Shown: one piece after another, positions 8,754 through 17,638 of the stretch
Numbering within the stretch: the stretch's first letter is position 1
Layout: each line of letters begins with the position of its first letter
DNA from: a candidate division WOR-3 bacterium
GTDB taxonomy: Bacteria > SDB-A
Length of the DNA stretch: 40,903 nucleotides
Assembly: GCA_016926475.1 (NCBI GenBank)
Contig: JAFGON010000093.1
Span: forward strand, 1 to 40,903
Direction of reading: 5' to 3'
Made by a program: the position numbers and the translations under genes
The notes under the pieces: generated by a model
Databases searched by the model: none
The model's input: only the letters and a program-made list of their open reading frames with translations
What the model was told of the DNA's origin: nothing

Positions 8754-10648
8754 AAAGAGTAGAGGAAAGCATTTTGGACAAAATAAACAACCCTGACGAT
8801 GTAAAAAAACTCGACAACGACCAGCTGGTTCAATTAGCTGAGGAGTTGAGAAAACTCATAATAGAAGTAGTCGAAAAAAATGGAGGTCACCTCGCTTCGA
8901 ACTTGGGAGCCGTGGAACTGACTTTGGCTCTTATGAGCGTCTATGATTTGAACAACGACAAGTTGGTATGGGATGTGGGACACCAGTGTTACGCCTATAA
9001 AATTTTGACCCAGAGAAAGCAACTCTTTCACACTATTAGAAAGTTCGGCGGAATCAGCGGCTTCCCGAAAATCAGCGAGAGCCCTTTCGATTGTTACGGA
9101 ACAGGCCACGCCTCCACGTCCATTTCCGCGGCTGTGGGGATGGCTGTGGCGAGAGACGTTCTTTCTCAAAAACACGAAGTAATCGCTGTTATTGGAGACG
9201 GATCTCTCACTGGAGGGCTGGCGTGGGAAGGTTTGAATCATGCGAGCAGTTTCAAGGGCAACATAACCATCATAATCAATGACAACGGAATGTCTATAAG
9301 CGAAAACGTGGGTATGGTTTCGGAGTATTTGAATAAACTCGTCACAGCTCCGGTTTACAACAGAATGAGAGACGATGTCTGGGAACTTTTGGGGCTCCTT
9401 CCTCCTTTTTTAAGCAAAAAGGCACGGGACTCCGCCAGAAGAGTTGAAGAGGGCTTTAAAAACCTTTTGGTTCCTACGATACTTTTTGAAGAACTCGGTT
9501 TTAGGTATATAGGACCGGTCAACGGGCATGACATAAAATCATTGCGGGATGTCTTCAAAGGCGTCAAAAGATTGAAAGGACCGAAAGTTGTTCATGTTTT
9601 GACTCAAAAAGGAAGAGGTTATGAAAAAGCGGAACAAGACCCGGAGGTATTTCATGGAGTTGGCCCCCAGAAAACCGCGCAGGCAAAAGAAGAAACTTTT
9701 TGGAAAGACTATACATGGACCGACAGAGTTTCAGACCTCATTGTCGAACACGCTGAAATCGACACAAAAATCGTCGCGATTACAGCCGCTATGCCTCTTG
9801 GAACAGGACTCGACAAATTCAACGCAAAATTTCCAGACAGGTTTTTTGATGTCGGCATAGCTGAATCTCACGCGGCTGTTTTTGCCGCCGGTCTGGCAGC
9901 GAGCGGATTAAAACCAGCTCTGGTTCTATATTCGACTTTTTTGCAGAGAGCTTTCGATCCTGTTGTCCACGACATCGCCCTGCAAAAATTGCCGGTCTCG
10001 TTTTTCATAGACAGGGGCGGTCTGGTAGGTGAAGACGGACCGACTCATCATGGATTATACGATATAAATTACCTCTTGACAGTACCTGAAATCATCATGA
10101 TGTCTCCTGCCGATGAAAACGATTTAAAGCAGATGGTAGATATTTCTCTTAACTGCAAAAAGCCCTCTTTTTTGAGATATCCAAGGGAGAAGATGAGAGA
10201 TAACCTCAAAGGCTTCACTCCGGGAAAGGTAAAAATCGGTGAATCCTCGGTTCTAAAGGGTGATTTTCCAGTTGCCATAGTAGGAGTAGGAGTATGCGCG
10301 CACACGGCTGTCGAAGTGAGAGAGATGGTGTATGAAAAGTTTTCAGTAAAACCCTGGGTAATCAACGCGCGCTTTCTAAAACCTTTCCCTGAAAATATTT
10401 TGGGATTTTTAGAGGACAAAAAACTTGTCGTCACCATAGAAGAAGCCTCGAAAATAAACGGATTCGGTGCTTGTCTATCATCTTTTCTGGCTGAAAGGGG
10501 TTACGGGGGCAAATTTATGGCTATTGGGGTTGAAGACGAATTCCAGCCTCACGGTTCAAGAAAAACGCTTATAAAAGAGGCAGGTCTTGACGCATTGTCA
10601 ATATTCCATAAATTGTCAGGTGTAATATCAGTTATAAAGAACGGATGA
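8750..10648 (+). CDS. dxs: 1-deoxy-D-xylulose-5-phosphate synthase Dxs
   Basis: First enzyme of the MEP isoprenoid pathway; a thiamin-diphosphate enzyme that condenses pyruvate with glyceraldehyde 3-phosphate. The conserved HLASNLG histidine is at about residue 47, the ThDP motif runs from GDGSLTGG (149-156) to NDN (177-179), and the transketolase central domain (GIAESHA) and C-terminal domain follow. The start is placed at the ATG overlapping the preceding stop (ATGA), which gives 632 residues; an upstream in-frame start at 8726 would add an unconserved tail inside the neighbour. Together with the prenyl synthase it supplies precursors for quinones, undecaprenyl carriers and MiaA. Confidence 0.95.
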   Translation: MKRVEESILDKINNPDDVKKLDNDQLVQLAEELRKLIIEVVEKNGGHLASNLGAVELTLALMSVYDLNNDKLVWDVGHQCYAYKILTQRKQLFHTIRKFGGISGFPKISESPFDCYGTGHASTSISAAVGMAVARDVLSQKHEVIAVIGDGSLTGGLAWEGLNHASSFKGNITIIINDNGMSISENVGMVSEYLNKLVTAPVYNRMRDDVWELLGLLPPFLSKKARDSARRVEEGFKNLLVPTILFEELGFRYIGPVNGHDIKSLRDVFKGVKRLKGPKVVHVLTQKGRGYEKAEQDPEVFHGVGPQKTAQAKEETFWKDYTWTDRVSDLIVEHAEIDTKIVAITAAMPLGTGLDKFNAKFPDRFFDVGIAESHAAVFAAGLAASGLKPALVLYSTFLQRAFDPVVHDIALQKLPVSFFIDRGGLVGEDGPTHHGLYDINYLLTVPEIIMMSPADENDLKQMVDISLNCKKPSFLRYPREKMRDNLKGFTPGKVKIGESSVLKGDFPVAIVGVGVCAHTAVEVREMVYEKFSVKPWVINARFLKPFPENILGFLEDKKLVVTIEEASKINGFGACLSSFLAERGYGGKFMAIGVEDEFQPHGSRKTLIKEAGLDALSIFHKLSGVISVIKNG

Positions 10649-12717
10649 AGTTCTTAAAAACACCGGAAAAGGTACATTATTATTTAGCGCTTTACGCGCT
10701 CGTTTTTTTTTCTGTATTTTTCTCTTCAAACGGTTTTTTTTACGACTTTGGAAAGCGGAATTTCAACAGAGTTCTGATTCTTCTCTTGCTGATTCTGTGC
10801 CTGTTCTTTTTGATACTTCTTTTCCTGAAAACCCGGAAAAACTTCTACAGACCTGTTTCCTACCATGGTGTCGTCATACTGATTTCGGTGTTTATTCTTC
10901 TAGTTCAACTTTCGAGCGGTTCTCTATGGGGATTTTACTTTCCGATAATGATTTTGCTGTCTTTCAGGTGCGAGAAGAAAAAAATTCTTTTGGCTTTCTT
11001 GCTGGTTTCTTTTGTTGAAATCTCTTCATCAATATTTTCAGACCCGGAAAATATCTTCGGTCCAGATCACAATCCGATTTCCATGAGGGTGATACAGTTG
11101 ATTTCTTTGCTGGTGACAGTTGAACTTTTTCAAAGAATTTTCGTTTTTCGAAAGCCGTTGCCGAAAGAGAAGGATTATATGAGCACTTTCAAACCGCCCC
11201 TTGAAAGGATCGACCCTTCCAGGAAAATAATCGCCCGTAACGTGTCTCATATTCTCGGGTTGATATTCAACTATCCAAATGTAAGAACCGTCGCCCTGCT
11301 CTTTGTTGAAAATACAATAGAAGGTACTGCCTTTAAAATTTTCGATTTCCGGTCTTCGGCTTCTGAATTCATCGACAGCTCCAAGACCATTGCTTACGCT
11401 GGGAGCATTCTCGCCATCGCTGCGAGAGAGCCAAATCCATTCCTTTCGAGAAATTTCACCAGACCCGCTTTCAACCTCGGTTACTATACGGACGATGTTT
11501 CGGTTAAATCTTTTTGCGCTTCACCTGTGAGGGTAAGTGAAGAAACGGTAGGGGTTTTGTGTGTCGACAGCGATGTAGAAGGAGCTTTTACAGAAGACAC
11601 CGCATCCGACCTTCAAAGATACTCATCCCTGATTTCCGAAATTCTTCGGATTTCAACCCATTTGGAGAAAAAAGAAATAACTTCAACTTCACTGGAAATT
11701 GTAAACGATTTGGCGGACAAATTTGTCAGGTCGATATACTTCAAAGACGTGGTTGAAATATTCACAGAGAAAGTCAGAGAAACTTTCAATTTTGACGATT
11801 TCTTGATTATCCTTATCGACAAGTATGGTCTCATAAGCTACGCAAGATCCAGAAATAACTTGATTTTCTGCGACAATCTGGAAGCCGGGATGGCGCTGAG
11901 TCCCAAATCTATAGCAAAACTTGTCGTCAAAAACAACAGGAGCCTGAACCTTCCTGATTTTCAGAAAAATGTGTCCGTGGCGAGATACATACTGCACCCT
12001 GAAGATGGAAGCGTCAATGTAATGTCTTTTTTGGCTGTCCCGATACCTTCAAGAGATGAACCCTGTGGGGCGGTTTTTTTGATGAGCAACTATCTAAACA
12101 ATTACGATAAAAAAGACCATGAACTTCTCGAAGTCTTCACGCGCCTCTTCGGCGCGGCTCTTTCACGAGCGAATTTGTATGAAGAAAAGGAGAGGTTATC
12201 CTTGAAAGACGGTTTGACAGGATTGTTCAACCATAGATATTTTCAAGAACTTTTGAGCGATGAAATAGCGAGATCCGCAAGATCGGGTTCTGTTTTGAGC
12301 CTGTTGATTATTGATATCGATTTTTTCAAAAAAATAAACGACACCCACGGACATAGGACGGGCGACTCTGTTCTAGCGGGTATTTCATCATACCTTCAAA
12401 ATTCAGTGAGAAAATTCGATTCGGTATGCCGGTATGGAGGGGAAGAGATGGCGGTCATACTTCCGGATTGCCATTACAAGGAAGCTGTGATGATCGCTGA
12501 GAAGTTGAGACAGGGAATTGAGAGCCTCGAATGGCAATCTCCAGGCGGTGAATCCCTTAGAATTACCGTGTCTATAGGAGTGAGTTGTTATCCGCTAAGG
12601 GCTCAGGACAAAGAAGAACTCATAGAAGACGCGGATAAGTCTTTGTATTGGGCCAAGGACGGAGGTAGAAATTCAACTGCGTATGCCAGAAAAATTTACA
12701 ACATAAAAATCAATTGA
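10645..12717 (+). CDS. Membrane-anchored GAF-GAF-GGDEF diguanylate cyclase
   Basis: The first 175 or so residues hold about six hydrophobic segments. Two GAF-like domains follow (about 190-335 and 350-510), then a GGDEF domain (about 515-690) that makes cyclic di-GMP from two GTP. The active site reads RYGGEEM at 596-602, with Met where Phe is usual; both acidic residues are intact. The inhibitory I-site R589-K-F-D592 sits five residues before it, so product feedback is likely. DIDFFKKINDTHGH holds the metal Asp and substrate Asn. The start overlaps the dxs stop as ATGA. There is no EAL or HD-GYP partner here. It is well supported as a cyclase; the signal it senses is unknown. Confidence 0.88.
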   Translation: MKFLKTPEKVHYYLALYALVFFSVFFSSNGFFYDFGKRNFNRVLILLLLILCLFFLILLFLKTRKNFYRPVSYHGVVILISVFILLVQLSSGSLWGFYFPIMILLSFRCEKKKILLAFLLVSFVEISSSIFSDPENIFGPDHNPISMRVIQLISLLVTVELFQRIFVFRKPLPKEKDYMSTFKPPLERIDPSRKIIARNVSHILGLIFNYPNVRTVALLFVENTIEGTAFKIFDFRSSASEFIDSSKTIAYAGSILAIAAREPNPFLSRNFTRPAFNLGYYTDDVSVKSFCASPVRVSEETVGVLCVDSDVEGAFTEDTASDLQRYSSLISEILRISTHLEKKEITSTSLEIVNDLADKFVRSIYFKDVVEIFTEKVRETFNFDDFLIILIDKYGLISYARSRNNLIFCDNLEAGMALSPKSIAKLVVKNNRSLNLPDFQKNVSVARYILHPEDGSVNVMSFLAVPIPSRDEPCGAVFLMSNYLNNYDKKDHELLEVFTRLFGAALSRANLYEEKERLSLKDGLTGLFNHRYFQELLSDEIARSARSGSVLSLLIIDIDFFKKINDTHGHRTGDSVLAGISSYLQNSVRKFDSVCRYGGEEMAVILPDCHYKEAVMIAEKLRQGIESLEWQSPGGESLRITVSIGVSCYPLRAQDKEELIEDADKSLYWAKDGGRNSTAYARKIYNIKIN

Positions 12718-12730
12718 CGCGAGGTGAGAT

Positions 12731-13420
12731 ATGAAAAGGTTTATGATGATTTTGTTTGTTTTGTTGATTTTCGCTTTGGGAGCCGTTTCGGGGTTTATAT
12801 TTTCGCTTGTCAAATTCAATTCTGCCGAAAAAGTCATAATTATGGATGTAGGCAACGCTCTTCCTCTGAAAGCGGAACAGGCGATTTCAAGCTTGAAAAG
12901 CTATATTTCACTCTGGAGGGGAAGGCTGGAAATCATTGAAAGTTTTGGGCTTAGCGACAGTTCAATCTTATCGTCTTTGAAATACGTTGAACCGGTGGAT
13001 GTTGAAGGGGTGATGATTTCAGACTCCTTGTCAACCAGGTATTATCCGGATTCTTTGGTTTTCGATGTTGAAAATACCGATTATAATTTCCATTTCAGAC
13101 TTTCTCCTTTTTACGTCTCGTACTCGAGAGGCAATAAAATTTCAATTCTGATCGACGAAAATGTTCTAGAAAAGCGGATAGCCCTTCAAGCTCTTTCGAG
13201 TTCGGCGACACCCTTTACGACAGTTGTGTTTTACCAAAATGAAAAGGTTTTCGCGAGCGAAGAAGAATTTGAATGCGATTTTGATTCGATATACCTGTCT
13301 TCGGACACTGGAAGTGTTTGGGATGAAGATGAAGCAGCAGGTAAATTTTGGAAGAATTTCCAGATAGAAAACGTGCCCCTTACAATAGTCATTTACTACG
13401 ACAAAGAGAAGACAAAATGA
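12731..13420 (+). CDS. Single-pass membrane-anchored protein, unknown function
   Basis: Not recognised. The N-terminus is one hydrophobic anchor (about residues 4-27), followed by about 200 residues with mixed alpha/beta character and many acidic residues near the end. No enzymatic motif can be seen. GAGGTGAG upstream of the ATG gives a strong ribosome site, and its stop overlaps the uridine phosphorylase start by four bases. It may be a periplasmic protein with an uncleaved anchor. Confidence 0.65.
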   Translation: MKRFMMILFVLLIFALGAVSGFIFSLVKFNSAEKVIIMDVGNALPLKAEQAISSLKSYISLWRGRLEIIESFGLSDSSILSSLKYVEPVDVEGVMISDSLSTRYYPDSLVFDVENTDYNFHFRLSPFYVSYSRGNKISILIDENVLEKRIALQALSSSATPFTTVVFYQNEKVFASEEEFECDFDSIYLSSDTGSVWDEDEAAGKFWKNFQIENVPLTIVIYYDKEKTK

Positions 13421-14178
13421 AAACCGCTTACCACATAAAATTATCGGCTAAAGACATAAGCGGCGCTAAAACAGCTCTTTTGCCTGGAGATCCGGGAAGA
13501 GTAGAAAAAATTGCAAAAACATCGCAGGGAAAAAAAATATGGAACCTGTCTTTCAACAGAGAGTACAAAAGCGCTCTTTGTGAACACTTGGATAAACCGA
13601 TTCTCGTTGTTTCGACGGGAATTGGCTGTCCGTCGCTCGCTATTGCGGTTGAGGAGCTTGCCCAGTTGGGAGTTGAAAATTTCATCAGGGTCGGAACAAC
13701 GGGAGCTATTCAGACCCGTATAAAACCCGGAGACATGATAATAACCACGGCGGCCGTCAGGTTGGAAGGTACTTCCGAGCATTATGCGCCTTTGGCTTTT
13801 CCGGCTGTCGCTTCATACGAAATAGTAACTGCGCTTGTCGAAGCGGCTAAAAAAATGAAATTCAGTTATCATACTGGAATTACTGTGACAAGCGACACAT
13901 TTTATCCCGGACAGGAAAGATACGACTCTTTTACAGGACATGTAATCCGGGAATACAGAGGGTCTTTGTCTGAATGGCGCAAATTGGGTGCTTTGAACTA
14001 CGAGATGGAGTCTTCGGCACTCTTCGTGATAACGAGTGTTTTTGGCTTGAAAAGCGGAACTGTGTGCGGAGTAATAGTAAACAGGGCAAAAACCGAAAAA
14101 CCTGACGATAAAATAATTCAAAGAGTTGAAATGCGGTTGGCAAAAGTAGCCGTTGAGGCTGCTTCGAAATTAAAATAA
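13417..14178 (+). CDS. udp: Uridine phosphorylase
   Basis: Nucleoside phosphorylase-I family enzyme that splits uridine with phosphate into uracil and ribose 1-phosphate. It closely follows the E. coli Udp pattern: LLPGDPGRVEKIA, STGIGCPS, VEELAQLGVENFIRVGTTGAIQ, SDTFYPGQERYD (uracil-recognising Gln/Arg region) and NYEMESSALF, ending with GVIVNR. Length 253 equals the family length. The start is the ATG that overlaps the preceding stop (ATGA); the in-frame extension to 13348 lies inside the neighbour and is rejected. It is the last gene before the mreB promoter. Confidence 0.95.
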   Translation: MKTAYHIKLSAKDISGAKTALLPGDPGRVEKIAKTSQGKKIWNLSFNREYKSALCEHLDKPILVVSTGIGCPSLAIAVEELAQLGVENFIRVGTTGAIQTRIKPGDMIITTAAVRLEGTSEHYAPLAFPAVASYEIVTALVEAAKKMKFSYHTGITVTSDTFYPGQERYDSFTGHVIREYRGSLSEWRKLGALNYEMESSALFVITSVFGLKSGTVCGVIVNRAKTEKPDDKIIQRVEMRLAKVAVEAASKLK

Positions 14179-14179
14179 C

Positions 14180-14208
14180 TTGACATAACTGATAATAGAC
14201 TATATAAG
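14180..14208 (+). promoter_or_regulatory. Sigma70-type promoter of mreB
   Basis: A perfect TTGACA at 14180-14185, 17-bp spacer, TATAAG at 14203-14208. It lies just after the udp stop. Transcription from about 14215 gives a leader of about 47 bases with GGAGTGA at about eight bases before the mreB ATG. Confidence 0.7.
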
Positions 14209-14261
14209 CAATCGTCGTAGTCCAGCAATAAATATACTTGTAGGAACGGAGTGATATTTTA

Positions 14262-15317
14262 ATGGCTTTTCAGATAAACAGGTTGAGAAAATCTTTCTCA
14301 AATATGATGTCCAACGACATGGCGATTGATCTCGGAACCGCTTCCACTTTAATTTACATAGAAGGAGAAGGAATAGTTTTAAACCAGCCCTCGGTGATAG
14401 CCTACAGGGTAAGCGACAAAGGCATTGTCGCTGTCGGGGATGAAGCGAAAAAAATGTACGGAAGAACCCCGGGGGGGCTGGAGTCTGTAAGGCCTATGAA
14501 AGACGGCGTCATAGCTGATTTTTCGCTTGTGGAGGAAATGCTGAGGTATTTTATACACCAGCAGCAGAAAAAAGGTTTGATGGGGCATCCGAGAGTTCTC
14601 GTCTCGGTGCCGACAGGAATAACAGCTGTAGAGAGCAGAGCGGTAAGGGATTCAGTTGAACACGCTGGAGCACGAGAAGTATTTTTGGTTTACGAACCGA
14701 TAGCAGCGGCAATCGGGGTCGACATAGACGTCACATCTCCCAACGCGAGTATGATTATCGACATCGGCGGCGGAACGACTGAAATCGCGGTCATAGCGCT
14801 TTCCGGGCTTGTGGCGAAAGGTTCGGCGAGAGTCGGAGGGGATGAAGTCGACGAATACATACAGAGGTGGTTAAAAAACAATTTTCATTTGGATATCGGA
14901 CTCAACACAGCGGAGGAAATCAAGAAAAGAATCGGTTCCGCTTTTGTCCTCGACGAAGAAAGGGAAATGGAAGTCAGGGGGATGAATTACGATACAGGAA
15001 TACCCAAGAGTATAAAACTCCGCTCGAGTGATGTAAGAGAAGCGACAAGAGAACCCGTAAAACTTATTGTCGCGGCTGTACAGGAGACTTTAAAGAAGAC
15101 AAAACCGGAATTGAGTTCCGATATTGTGGACAAGGGAATACTCATGACCGGCGGCGGTTCTATGTTGCACGGGTTGTCTTCTCTTATTCAGGAGGAGATA
15201 AACATAAGAGTTAAAGTCGCGGAAAACCCCATTGAATGCGTCGTCCGAGGAGCCGGAAAGATTCTCGCGAATTTGGAAAAATACGAAAAAGTAATCAAGA
15301 AAGGCGATGAAGAATAG
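14262..15317 (+). CDS. mreB: Rod shape-determining protein MreB
   Basis: Bacterial actin homologue that guides the elongation-phase cell-wall machinery at the inner face of the cytoplasmic membrane. Actin-fold ATP motifs are present: phosphate-1 (AIDLGTASTLIY), phosphate-2 (IIDIGGGTTEIAVI) and the adenosine motif (LMTGGGSMLHGL). EPIAAAIG is also conserved. Length 351 is normal. A hydrophobic/basic N-terminal stretch (INRLRKSFSN) could be a membrane-binding helix. It has its own promoter and is followed by mreC after 44 bases. Confidence 0.97.
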   Translation: MAFQINRLRKSFSNMMSNDMAIDLGTASTLIYIEGEGIVLNQPSVIAYRVSDKGIVAVGDEAKKMYGRTPGGLESVRPMKDGVIADFSLVEEMLRYFIHQQQKKGLMGHPRVLVSVPTGITAVESRAVRDSVEHAGAREVFLVYEPIAAAIGVDIDVTSPNASMIIDIGGGTTEIAVIALSGLVAKGSARVGGDEVDEYIQRWLKNNFHLDIGLNTAEEIKKRIGSAFVLDEEREMEVRGMNYDTGIPKSIKLRSSDVREATREPVKLIVAAVQETLKKTKPELSSDIVDKGILMTGGGSMLHGLSSLIQEEINIRVKVAENPIECVVRGAGKILANLEKYEKVIKKGDEE

Positions 15318-15361
15318 AACAGGAGACACAGTCAACTTTAAGGGCTGACACCTTTAGCCTC

Positions 15362-16186
15362 GTGTTGATATTGGTTTTCTCTTTTTTCCTGATAATCCTC
15401 GATTTCCAAGCCAGACACCATGTTTTGTCAGCAGTTTCGCCGAACCCCGTCACAAAGATACTGAGCATTGTATCAACGGTAAAAGAGTATAAAACCGTGA
15501 AAGAAGAGAACGAAAGGCTCAGGAAACAGCTGGCTTATATGGTTTTAAACAGAATAACATACGAAGAGCTGATCAGGGAAAATGAAAACCTGAACAGGCT
15601 TCTTGGCTTCAAGCAGTACAGCTCCTTCAGGCTTATACCCGCGGAGATAATATCGAGATCGGAAGACTACGCGAATTTTTCTCTGACGATAGGTAAGGGG
15701 TACAGAAACGGTCTTTACCGGAACTCGGTTGTGATAGGTGTAAACGGGATAGTCGGAAAGCTGATAAAAGTGATGGCAAATTATTCTATTGTTCAGACCT
15801 ACTACGACCTAAATTTCAGAATAAGCGCGATGGATATTAAGACAAACCAGATTGGAATAGTCAGTTGGGACGGGAGAGGAAAAAATCTAACTTTTCAGGT
15901 TTCCGCGGATGTCGACATATCCGAAGGGAGCAGGATAATTTCAACTGGAATAGGCGGAATCTACCCAAGAGGATTGGACATTGGAGTTGTGGGGCCGGGA
16001 CCATACGACAGAAGCACGCTTTTTTTGAAAGTCCCAGTCATTCCATCGCAGAGTTTATCGGCGATGGACAATGTTTTCGTGATATCCGGAGATCTTGTGG
16101 AAAGCGACAGTCTTGAAATGTCCGATTTTCAAGGCGAATTAATTTTTGAAATCTCGGACTGGAGACTTGTCTTCACGGTAAATTAG
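15362..16186 (+). CDS. mreC: Rod shape-determining protein MreC (start uncertain)
   Basis: Periplasmic scaffold of the elongasome, anchored by one N-terminal membrane helix. Visible parts: membrane segment at residues 2-16, coiled coil with heptad-like EENERLRKQL and RENENLNRLLGF, then the beta-rich MreC core (VIGVNGIVGKLIKV; IGIVSWDG; GIYPRGLDIGVV). The GTG at 15362 starts directly inside the membrane segment and has no ribosome site. The frame is open back to 15311, so translation may begin further upstream at a non-standard codon (for example ATA 15314, overlapping the mreB stop). mreD, PBP2 and rodA, which usually follow, are absent. The stop abuts the convergent methyltransferase stop with no gap. 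Confidence 0.88.
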   Translation: MLILVFSFFLIILDFQARHHVLSAVSPNPVTKILSIVSTVKEYKTVKEENERLRKQLAYMVLNRITYEELIRENENLNRLLGFKQYSSFRLIPAEIISRSEDYANFSLTIGKGYRNGLYRNSVVIGVNGIVGKLIKVMANYSIVQTYYDLNFRISAMDIKTNQIGIVSWDGRGKNLTFQVSADVDISEGSRIISTGIGGIYPRGLDIGVVGPGPYDRSTLFLKVPVIPSQSLSAMDNVFVISGDLVESDSLEMSDFQGELIFEISDWRLVFTVN

Positions 16187-16774
16187 TCACCATTTTCTGC
16201 ATTTATAGACAATACTGTTCCATTTTTCCCCTTCTTTTACAACGTCGAACCTCGAAAAATGAAAATTGTTTGTCTCCAAAAGATTTTCTATTTTTGAAGG
16301 GGAATGAAACCAAGATTTTATTGTAAATTTTTTGTTTAACACCGTTAATGTAGGCGGCTTTTTTTGGGGTATTATGTTGAAAACGAAAATCCCGCCTTCC
16401 TTTAAAACAGATCTGACCTCGTCAAACAAATCCTTAGGGTACTGTATGTGGACAAGTAGGAAGGAAGCGATTACGAGGTCGAAGGTATTCTTTCTGAAAG
16501 GCAGCGCGAGGACATCAGACACTACGGGAATATTAGCCCTGTGGCGATTTTTTTCTAACATTGCCTTTACGAGGTCGACGCTTACAATGTTACGCGATTT
16601 CTTTGTCAGCTCGTTGAAAAGCCTTCCGTCTCCCGCGCCGGCGTCGAGGGTAAAAAATGAATTTTCAATACATTGAACAAATTCATATCTGTCAAAAGAA
16701 TCGAGATACTTGTGCTGAGAAGAGTATATGCCGCTATATAAATTATAACCAGTCCTGGAATTTGTCTTCTTCAC
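16187..16774 (-). CDS. Class I SAM-dependent methyltransferase, substrate unknown
   Basis: Rossmann-fold methyltransferase of 195 residues (Methyltransf_11-like). Motif I is LDAGAGDGRL, the motif II acid is in VSVDLV, motif post-II is VVSDVLALPF and motif IV is DLVIASFLLVHI, followed by VLKEGGIFVFNI. Small size and the class suggest a small-molecule, lipid or quinone substrate, but nothing here fixes it. It begins with GTG overlapping the stop of the unknown gene upstream (GTGA), so the two are translationally coupled and probably work together. Confidence 0.85.
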   Translation of the reverse strand: MKKTNSRTGYNLYSGIYSSQHKYLDSFDRYEFVQCIENSFFTLDAGAGDGRLFNELTKKSRNIVSVDLVKAMLEKNRHRANIPVVSDVLALPFRKNTFDLVIASFLLVHIQYPKDLFDEVRSVLKEGGIFVFNIIPQKKPPTLTVLNKKFTIKSWFHSPSKIENLLETNNFHFSRFDVVKEGEKWNSIVYKCRKW

Positions 16775-17532
16775 TTTGTCCAGGATACAATATACGCGCC
16801 GGTAAGAAACTCGCTTTTTATCTTCAACGAAGCCAGAGGGGGAAAACCCATATAATCTGTTATTTTTTCGAGAAGGGGATGGTACCGGGTTGGAAAACGC
16901 CTGAGGTTGTATGGCAGAGATATTCTTTCGACACAGCTTAAAACTTCTTCTAAAGCCGACAAAGACAGAGAAGGTTTCGATTTTAGTTTTGAAAGAAGAG
17001 CCTTTTTTATTTTGCCCCTTGACAGCAGTCTGTCCAGAGAATAAGGGTTTGTTTTAAGCATGACGGTCTGAAGCTTTCCCATCGATCTTTTACAGCATGG
17101 TTTATCGAAAAAAACGACGAGATCTGGGGAGTTTGAGAGGATTAGATCTGATCTGAAACTTTTCAAATCCCATTTGCTTTTTTCGGAGTAAAGTTTGTAC
17201 GTTTTGACGTATGGATTGACAATACTCTTTAAAATTCGAAAGGTTTCATTTTTGTCAAAAAGGTTGTCCGGAGCTTCAAACTCCGCTTTACTCTTTTCTA
17301 TCATCAGGCGGAGTGGATCTTTAGGCGAAAGCAAAGGGGCTATTGAATTTTGCAGAAAAACTGACGCGTCTGGTTCCCCGGTGAAGAAGTTATCCATAGA
17401 AAAGTTGAAGTTTTTTTCTCTGACTTTCAGGTTTCTTCCCAGGTGTGTTTTCCCGGTTTTATACCCGGGGTATATGTACCATAGAACAGGATCCAAAAAA
17501 TCATATTTTTCCGAAAACAATTTTTCTTTCAT
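16771..17532 (-). CDS. Unrecognised 253-residue protein coupled to a methyltransferase
   Basis: Not recognised. There is no signal peptide or membrane segment. The sequence is basic, with an aromatic N-terminal part (DPVLWYIYPGYKTGKTHLG), a central stretch DLVVFFDKPCCKRSMGK with paired Cys, and a C-terminal RRFPTRYHPLLEKITDYMGFPP. This resembles a cytosolic enzyme or binding protein rather than a structural one, but no family can be named. ATG at 17532 lies about nine bases after a good -10 box with no ribosome site. It shares its control region with recJ. Confidence 0.7.
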   Translation of the reverse strand: MKEKLFSEKYDFLDPVLWYIYPGYKTGKTHLGRNLKVREKNFNFSMDNFFTGEPDASVFLQNSIAPLLSPKDPLRLMIEKSKAEFEAPDNLFDKNETFRILKSIVNPYVKTYKLYSEKSKWDLKSFRSDLILSNSPDLVVFFDKPCCKRSMGKLQTVMLKTNPYSLDRLLSRGKIKKALLSKLKSKPSLSLSALEEVLSCVERISLPYNLRRFPTRYHPLLEKITDYMGFPPLASLKIKSEFLTGAYIVSWTK

Positions 17533-17541
17533 GCAGACATA

Positions 17542-17570
17542 AATATATCAAACCTAAAAAGATTTGTTAA
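17542..17570 (-). promoter_or_regulatory. Minus-strand promoter of the unknown gene ending at 17532
   Basis: Read on the minus strand: TTAACA (plus 17565-17570), 17-bp spacer, TATATT (plus 17542-17547). The start codon is at 17532-17530, so the transcript would be leaderless. The -35 lies inside repeat unit 1 of the 20-bp array. Confidence 0.55.
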
Positions 17571-17620
17571 TCTTTAAAAAGGTTTATTAACCCTAACAAA
17601 GATTTGTAAATTTTTAATAG
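17561..17620. repeat. Three tandem 20-bp dyad repeats in the divergent recJ control region
   Basis: Units start at 17561, 17581 and 17601, exactly 20 bp apart. Cores are GATTTGTTAATC, GGTTTATTAACC and GATTTGTAAATT. Units 1 and 3 agree at 16 of 20 positions, and units 1 and 2 at 14 of 20. Unit 1 is a dyad (GATT-N4-AATC) and unit 2 keeps a dyad with both arms changed (GGTT-N4-AACC). The spacing is about two helical turns, as expected for adjacent operator sites. Confidence 0.65.
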
Positions 17621-17623
17621 TGT

Positions 17624-17638
17624 TGACTTTGAAAGTCA
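17624..17638. promoter_or_regulatory. Perfect 15-bp palindrome abutting the recJ -10 box
   Basis: TGACTTT-G-AAAGTCA at 17624-17638, directly before TATAAT. Its location would let a bound dimer block or activate RNA polymerase. The regulator is not identifiable from the window. Confidence 0.55.
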
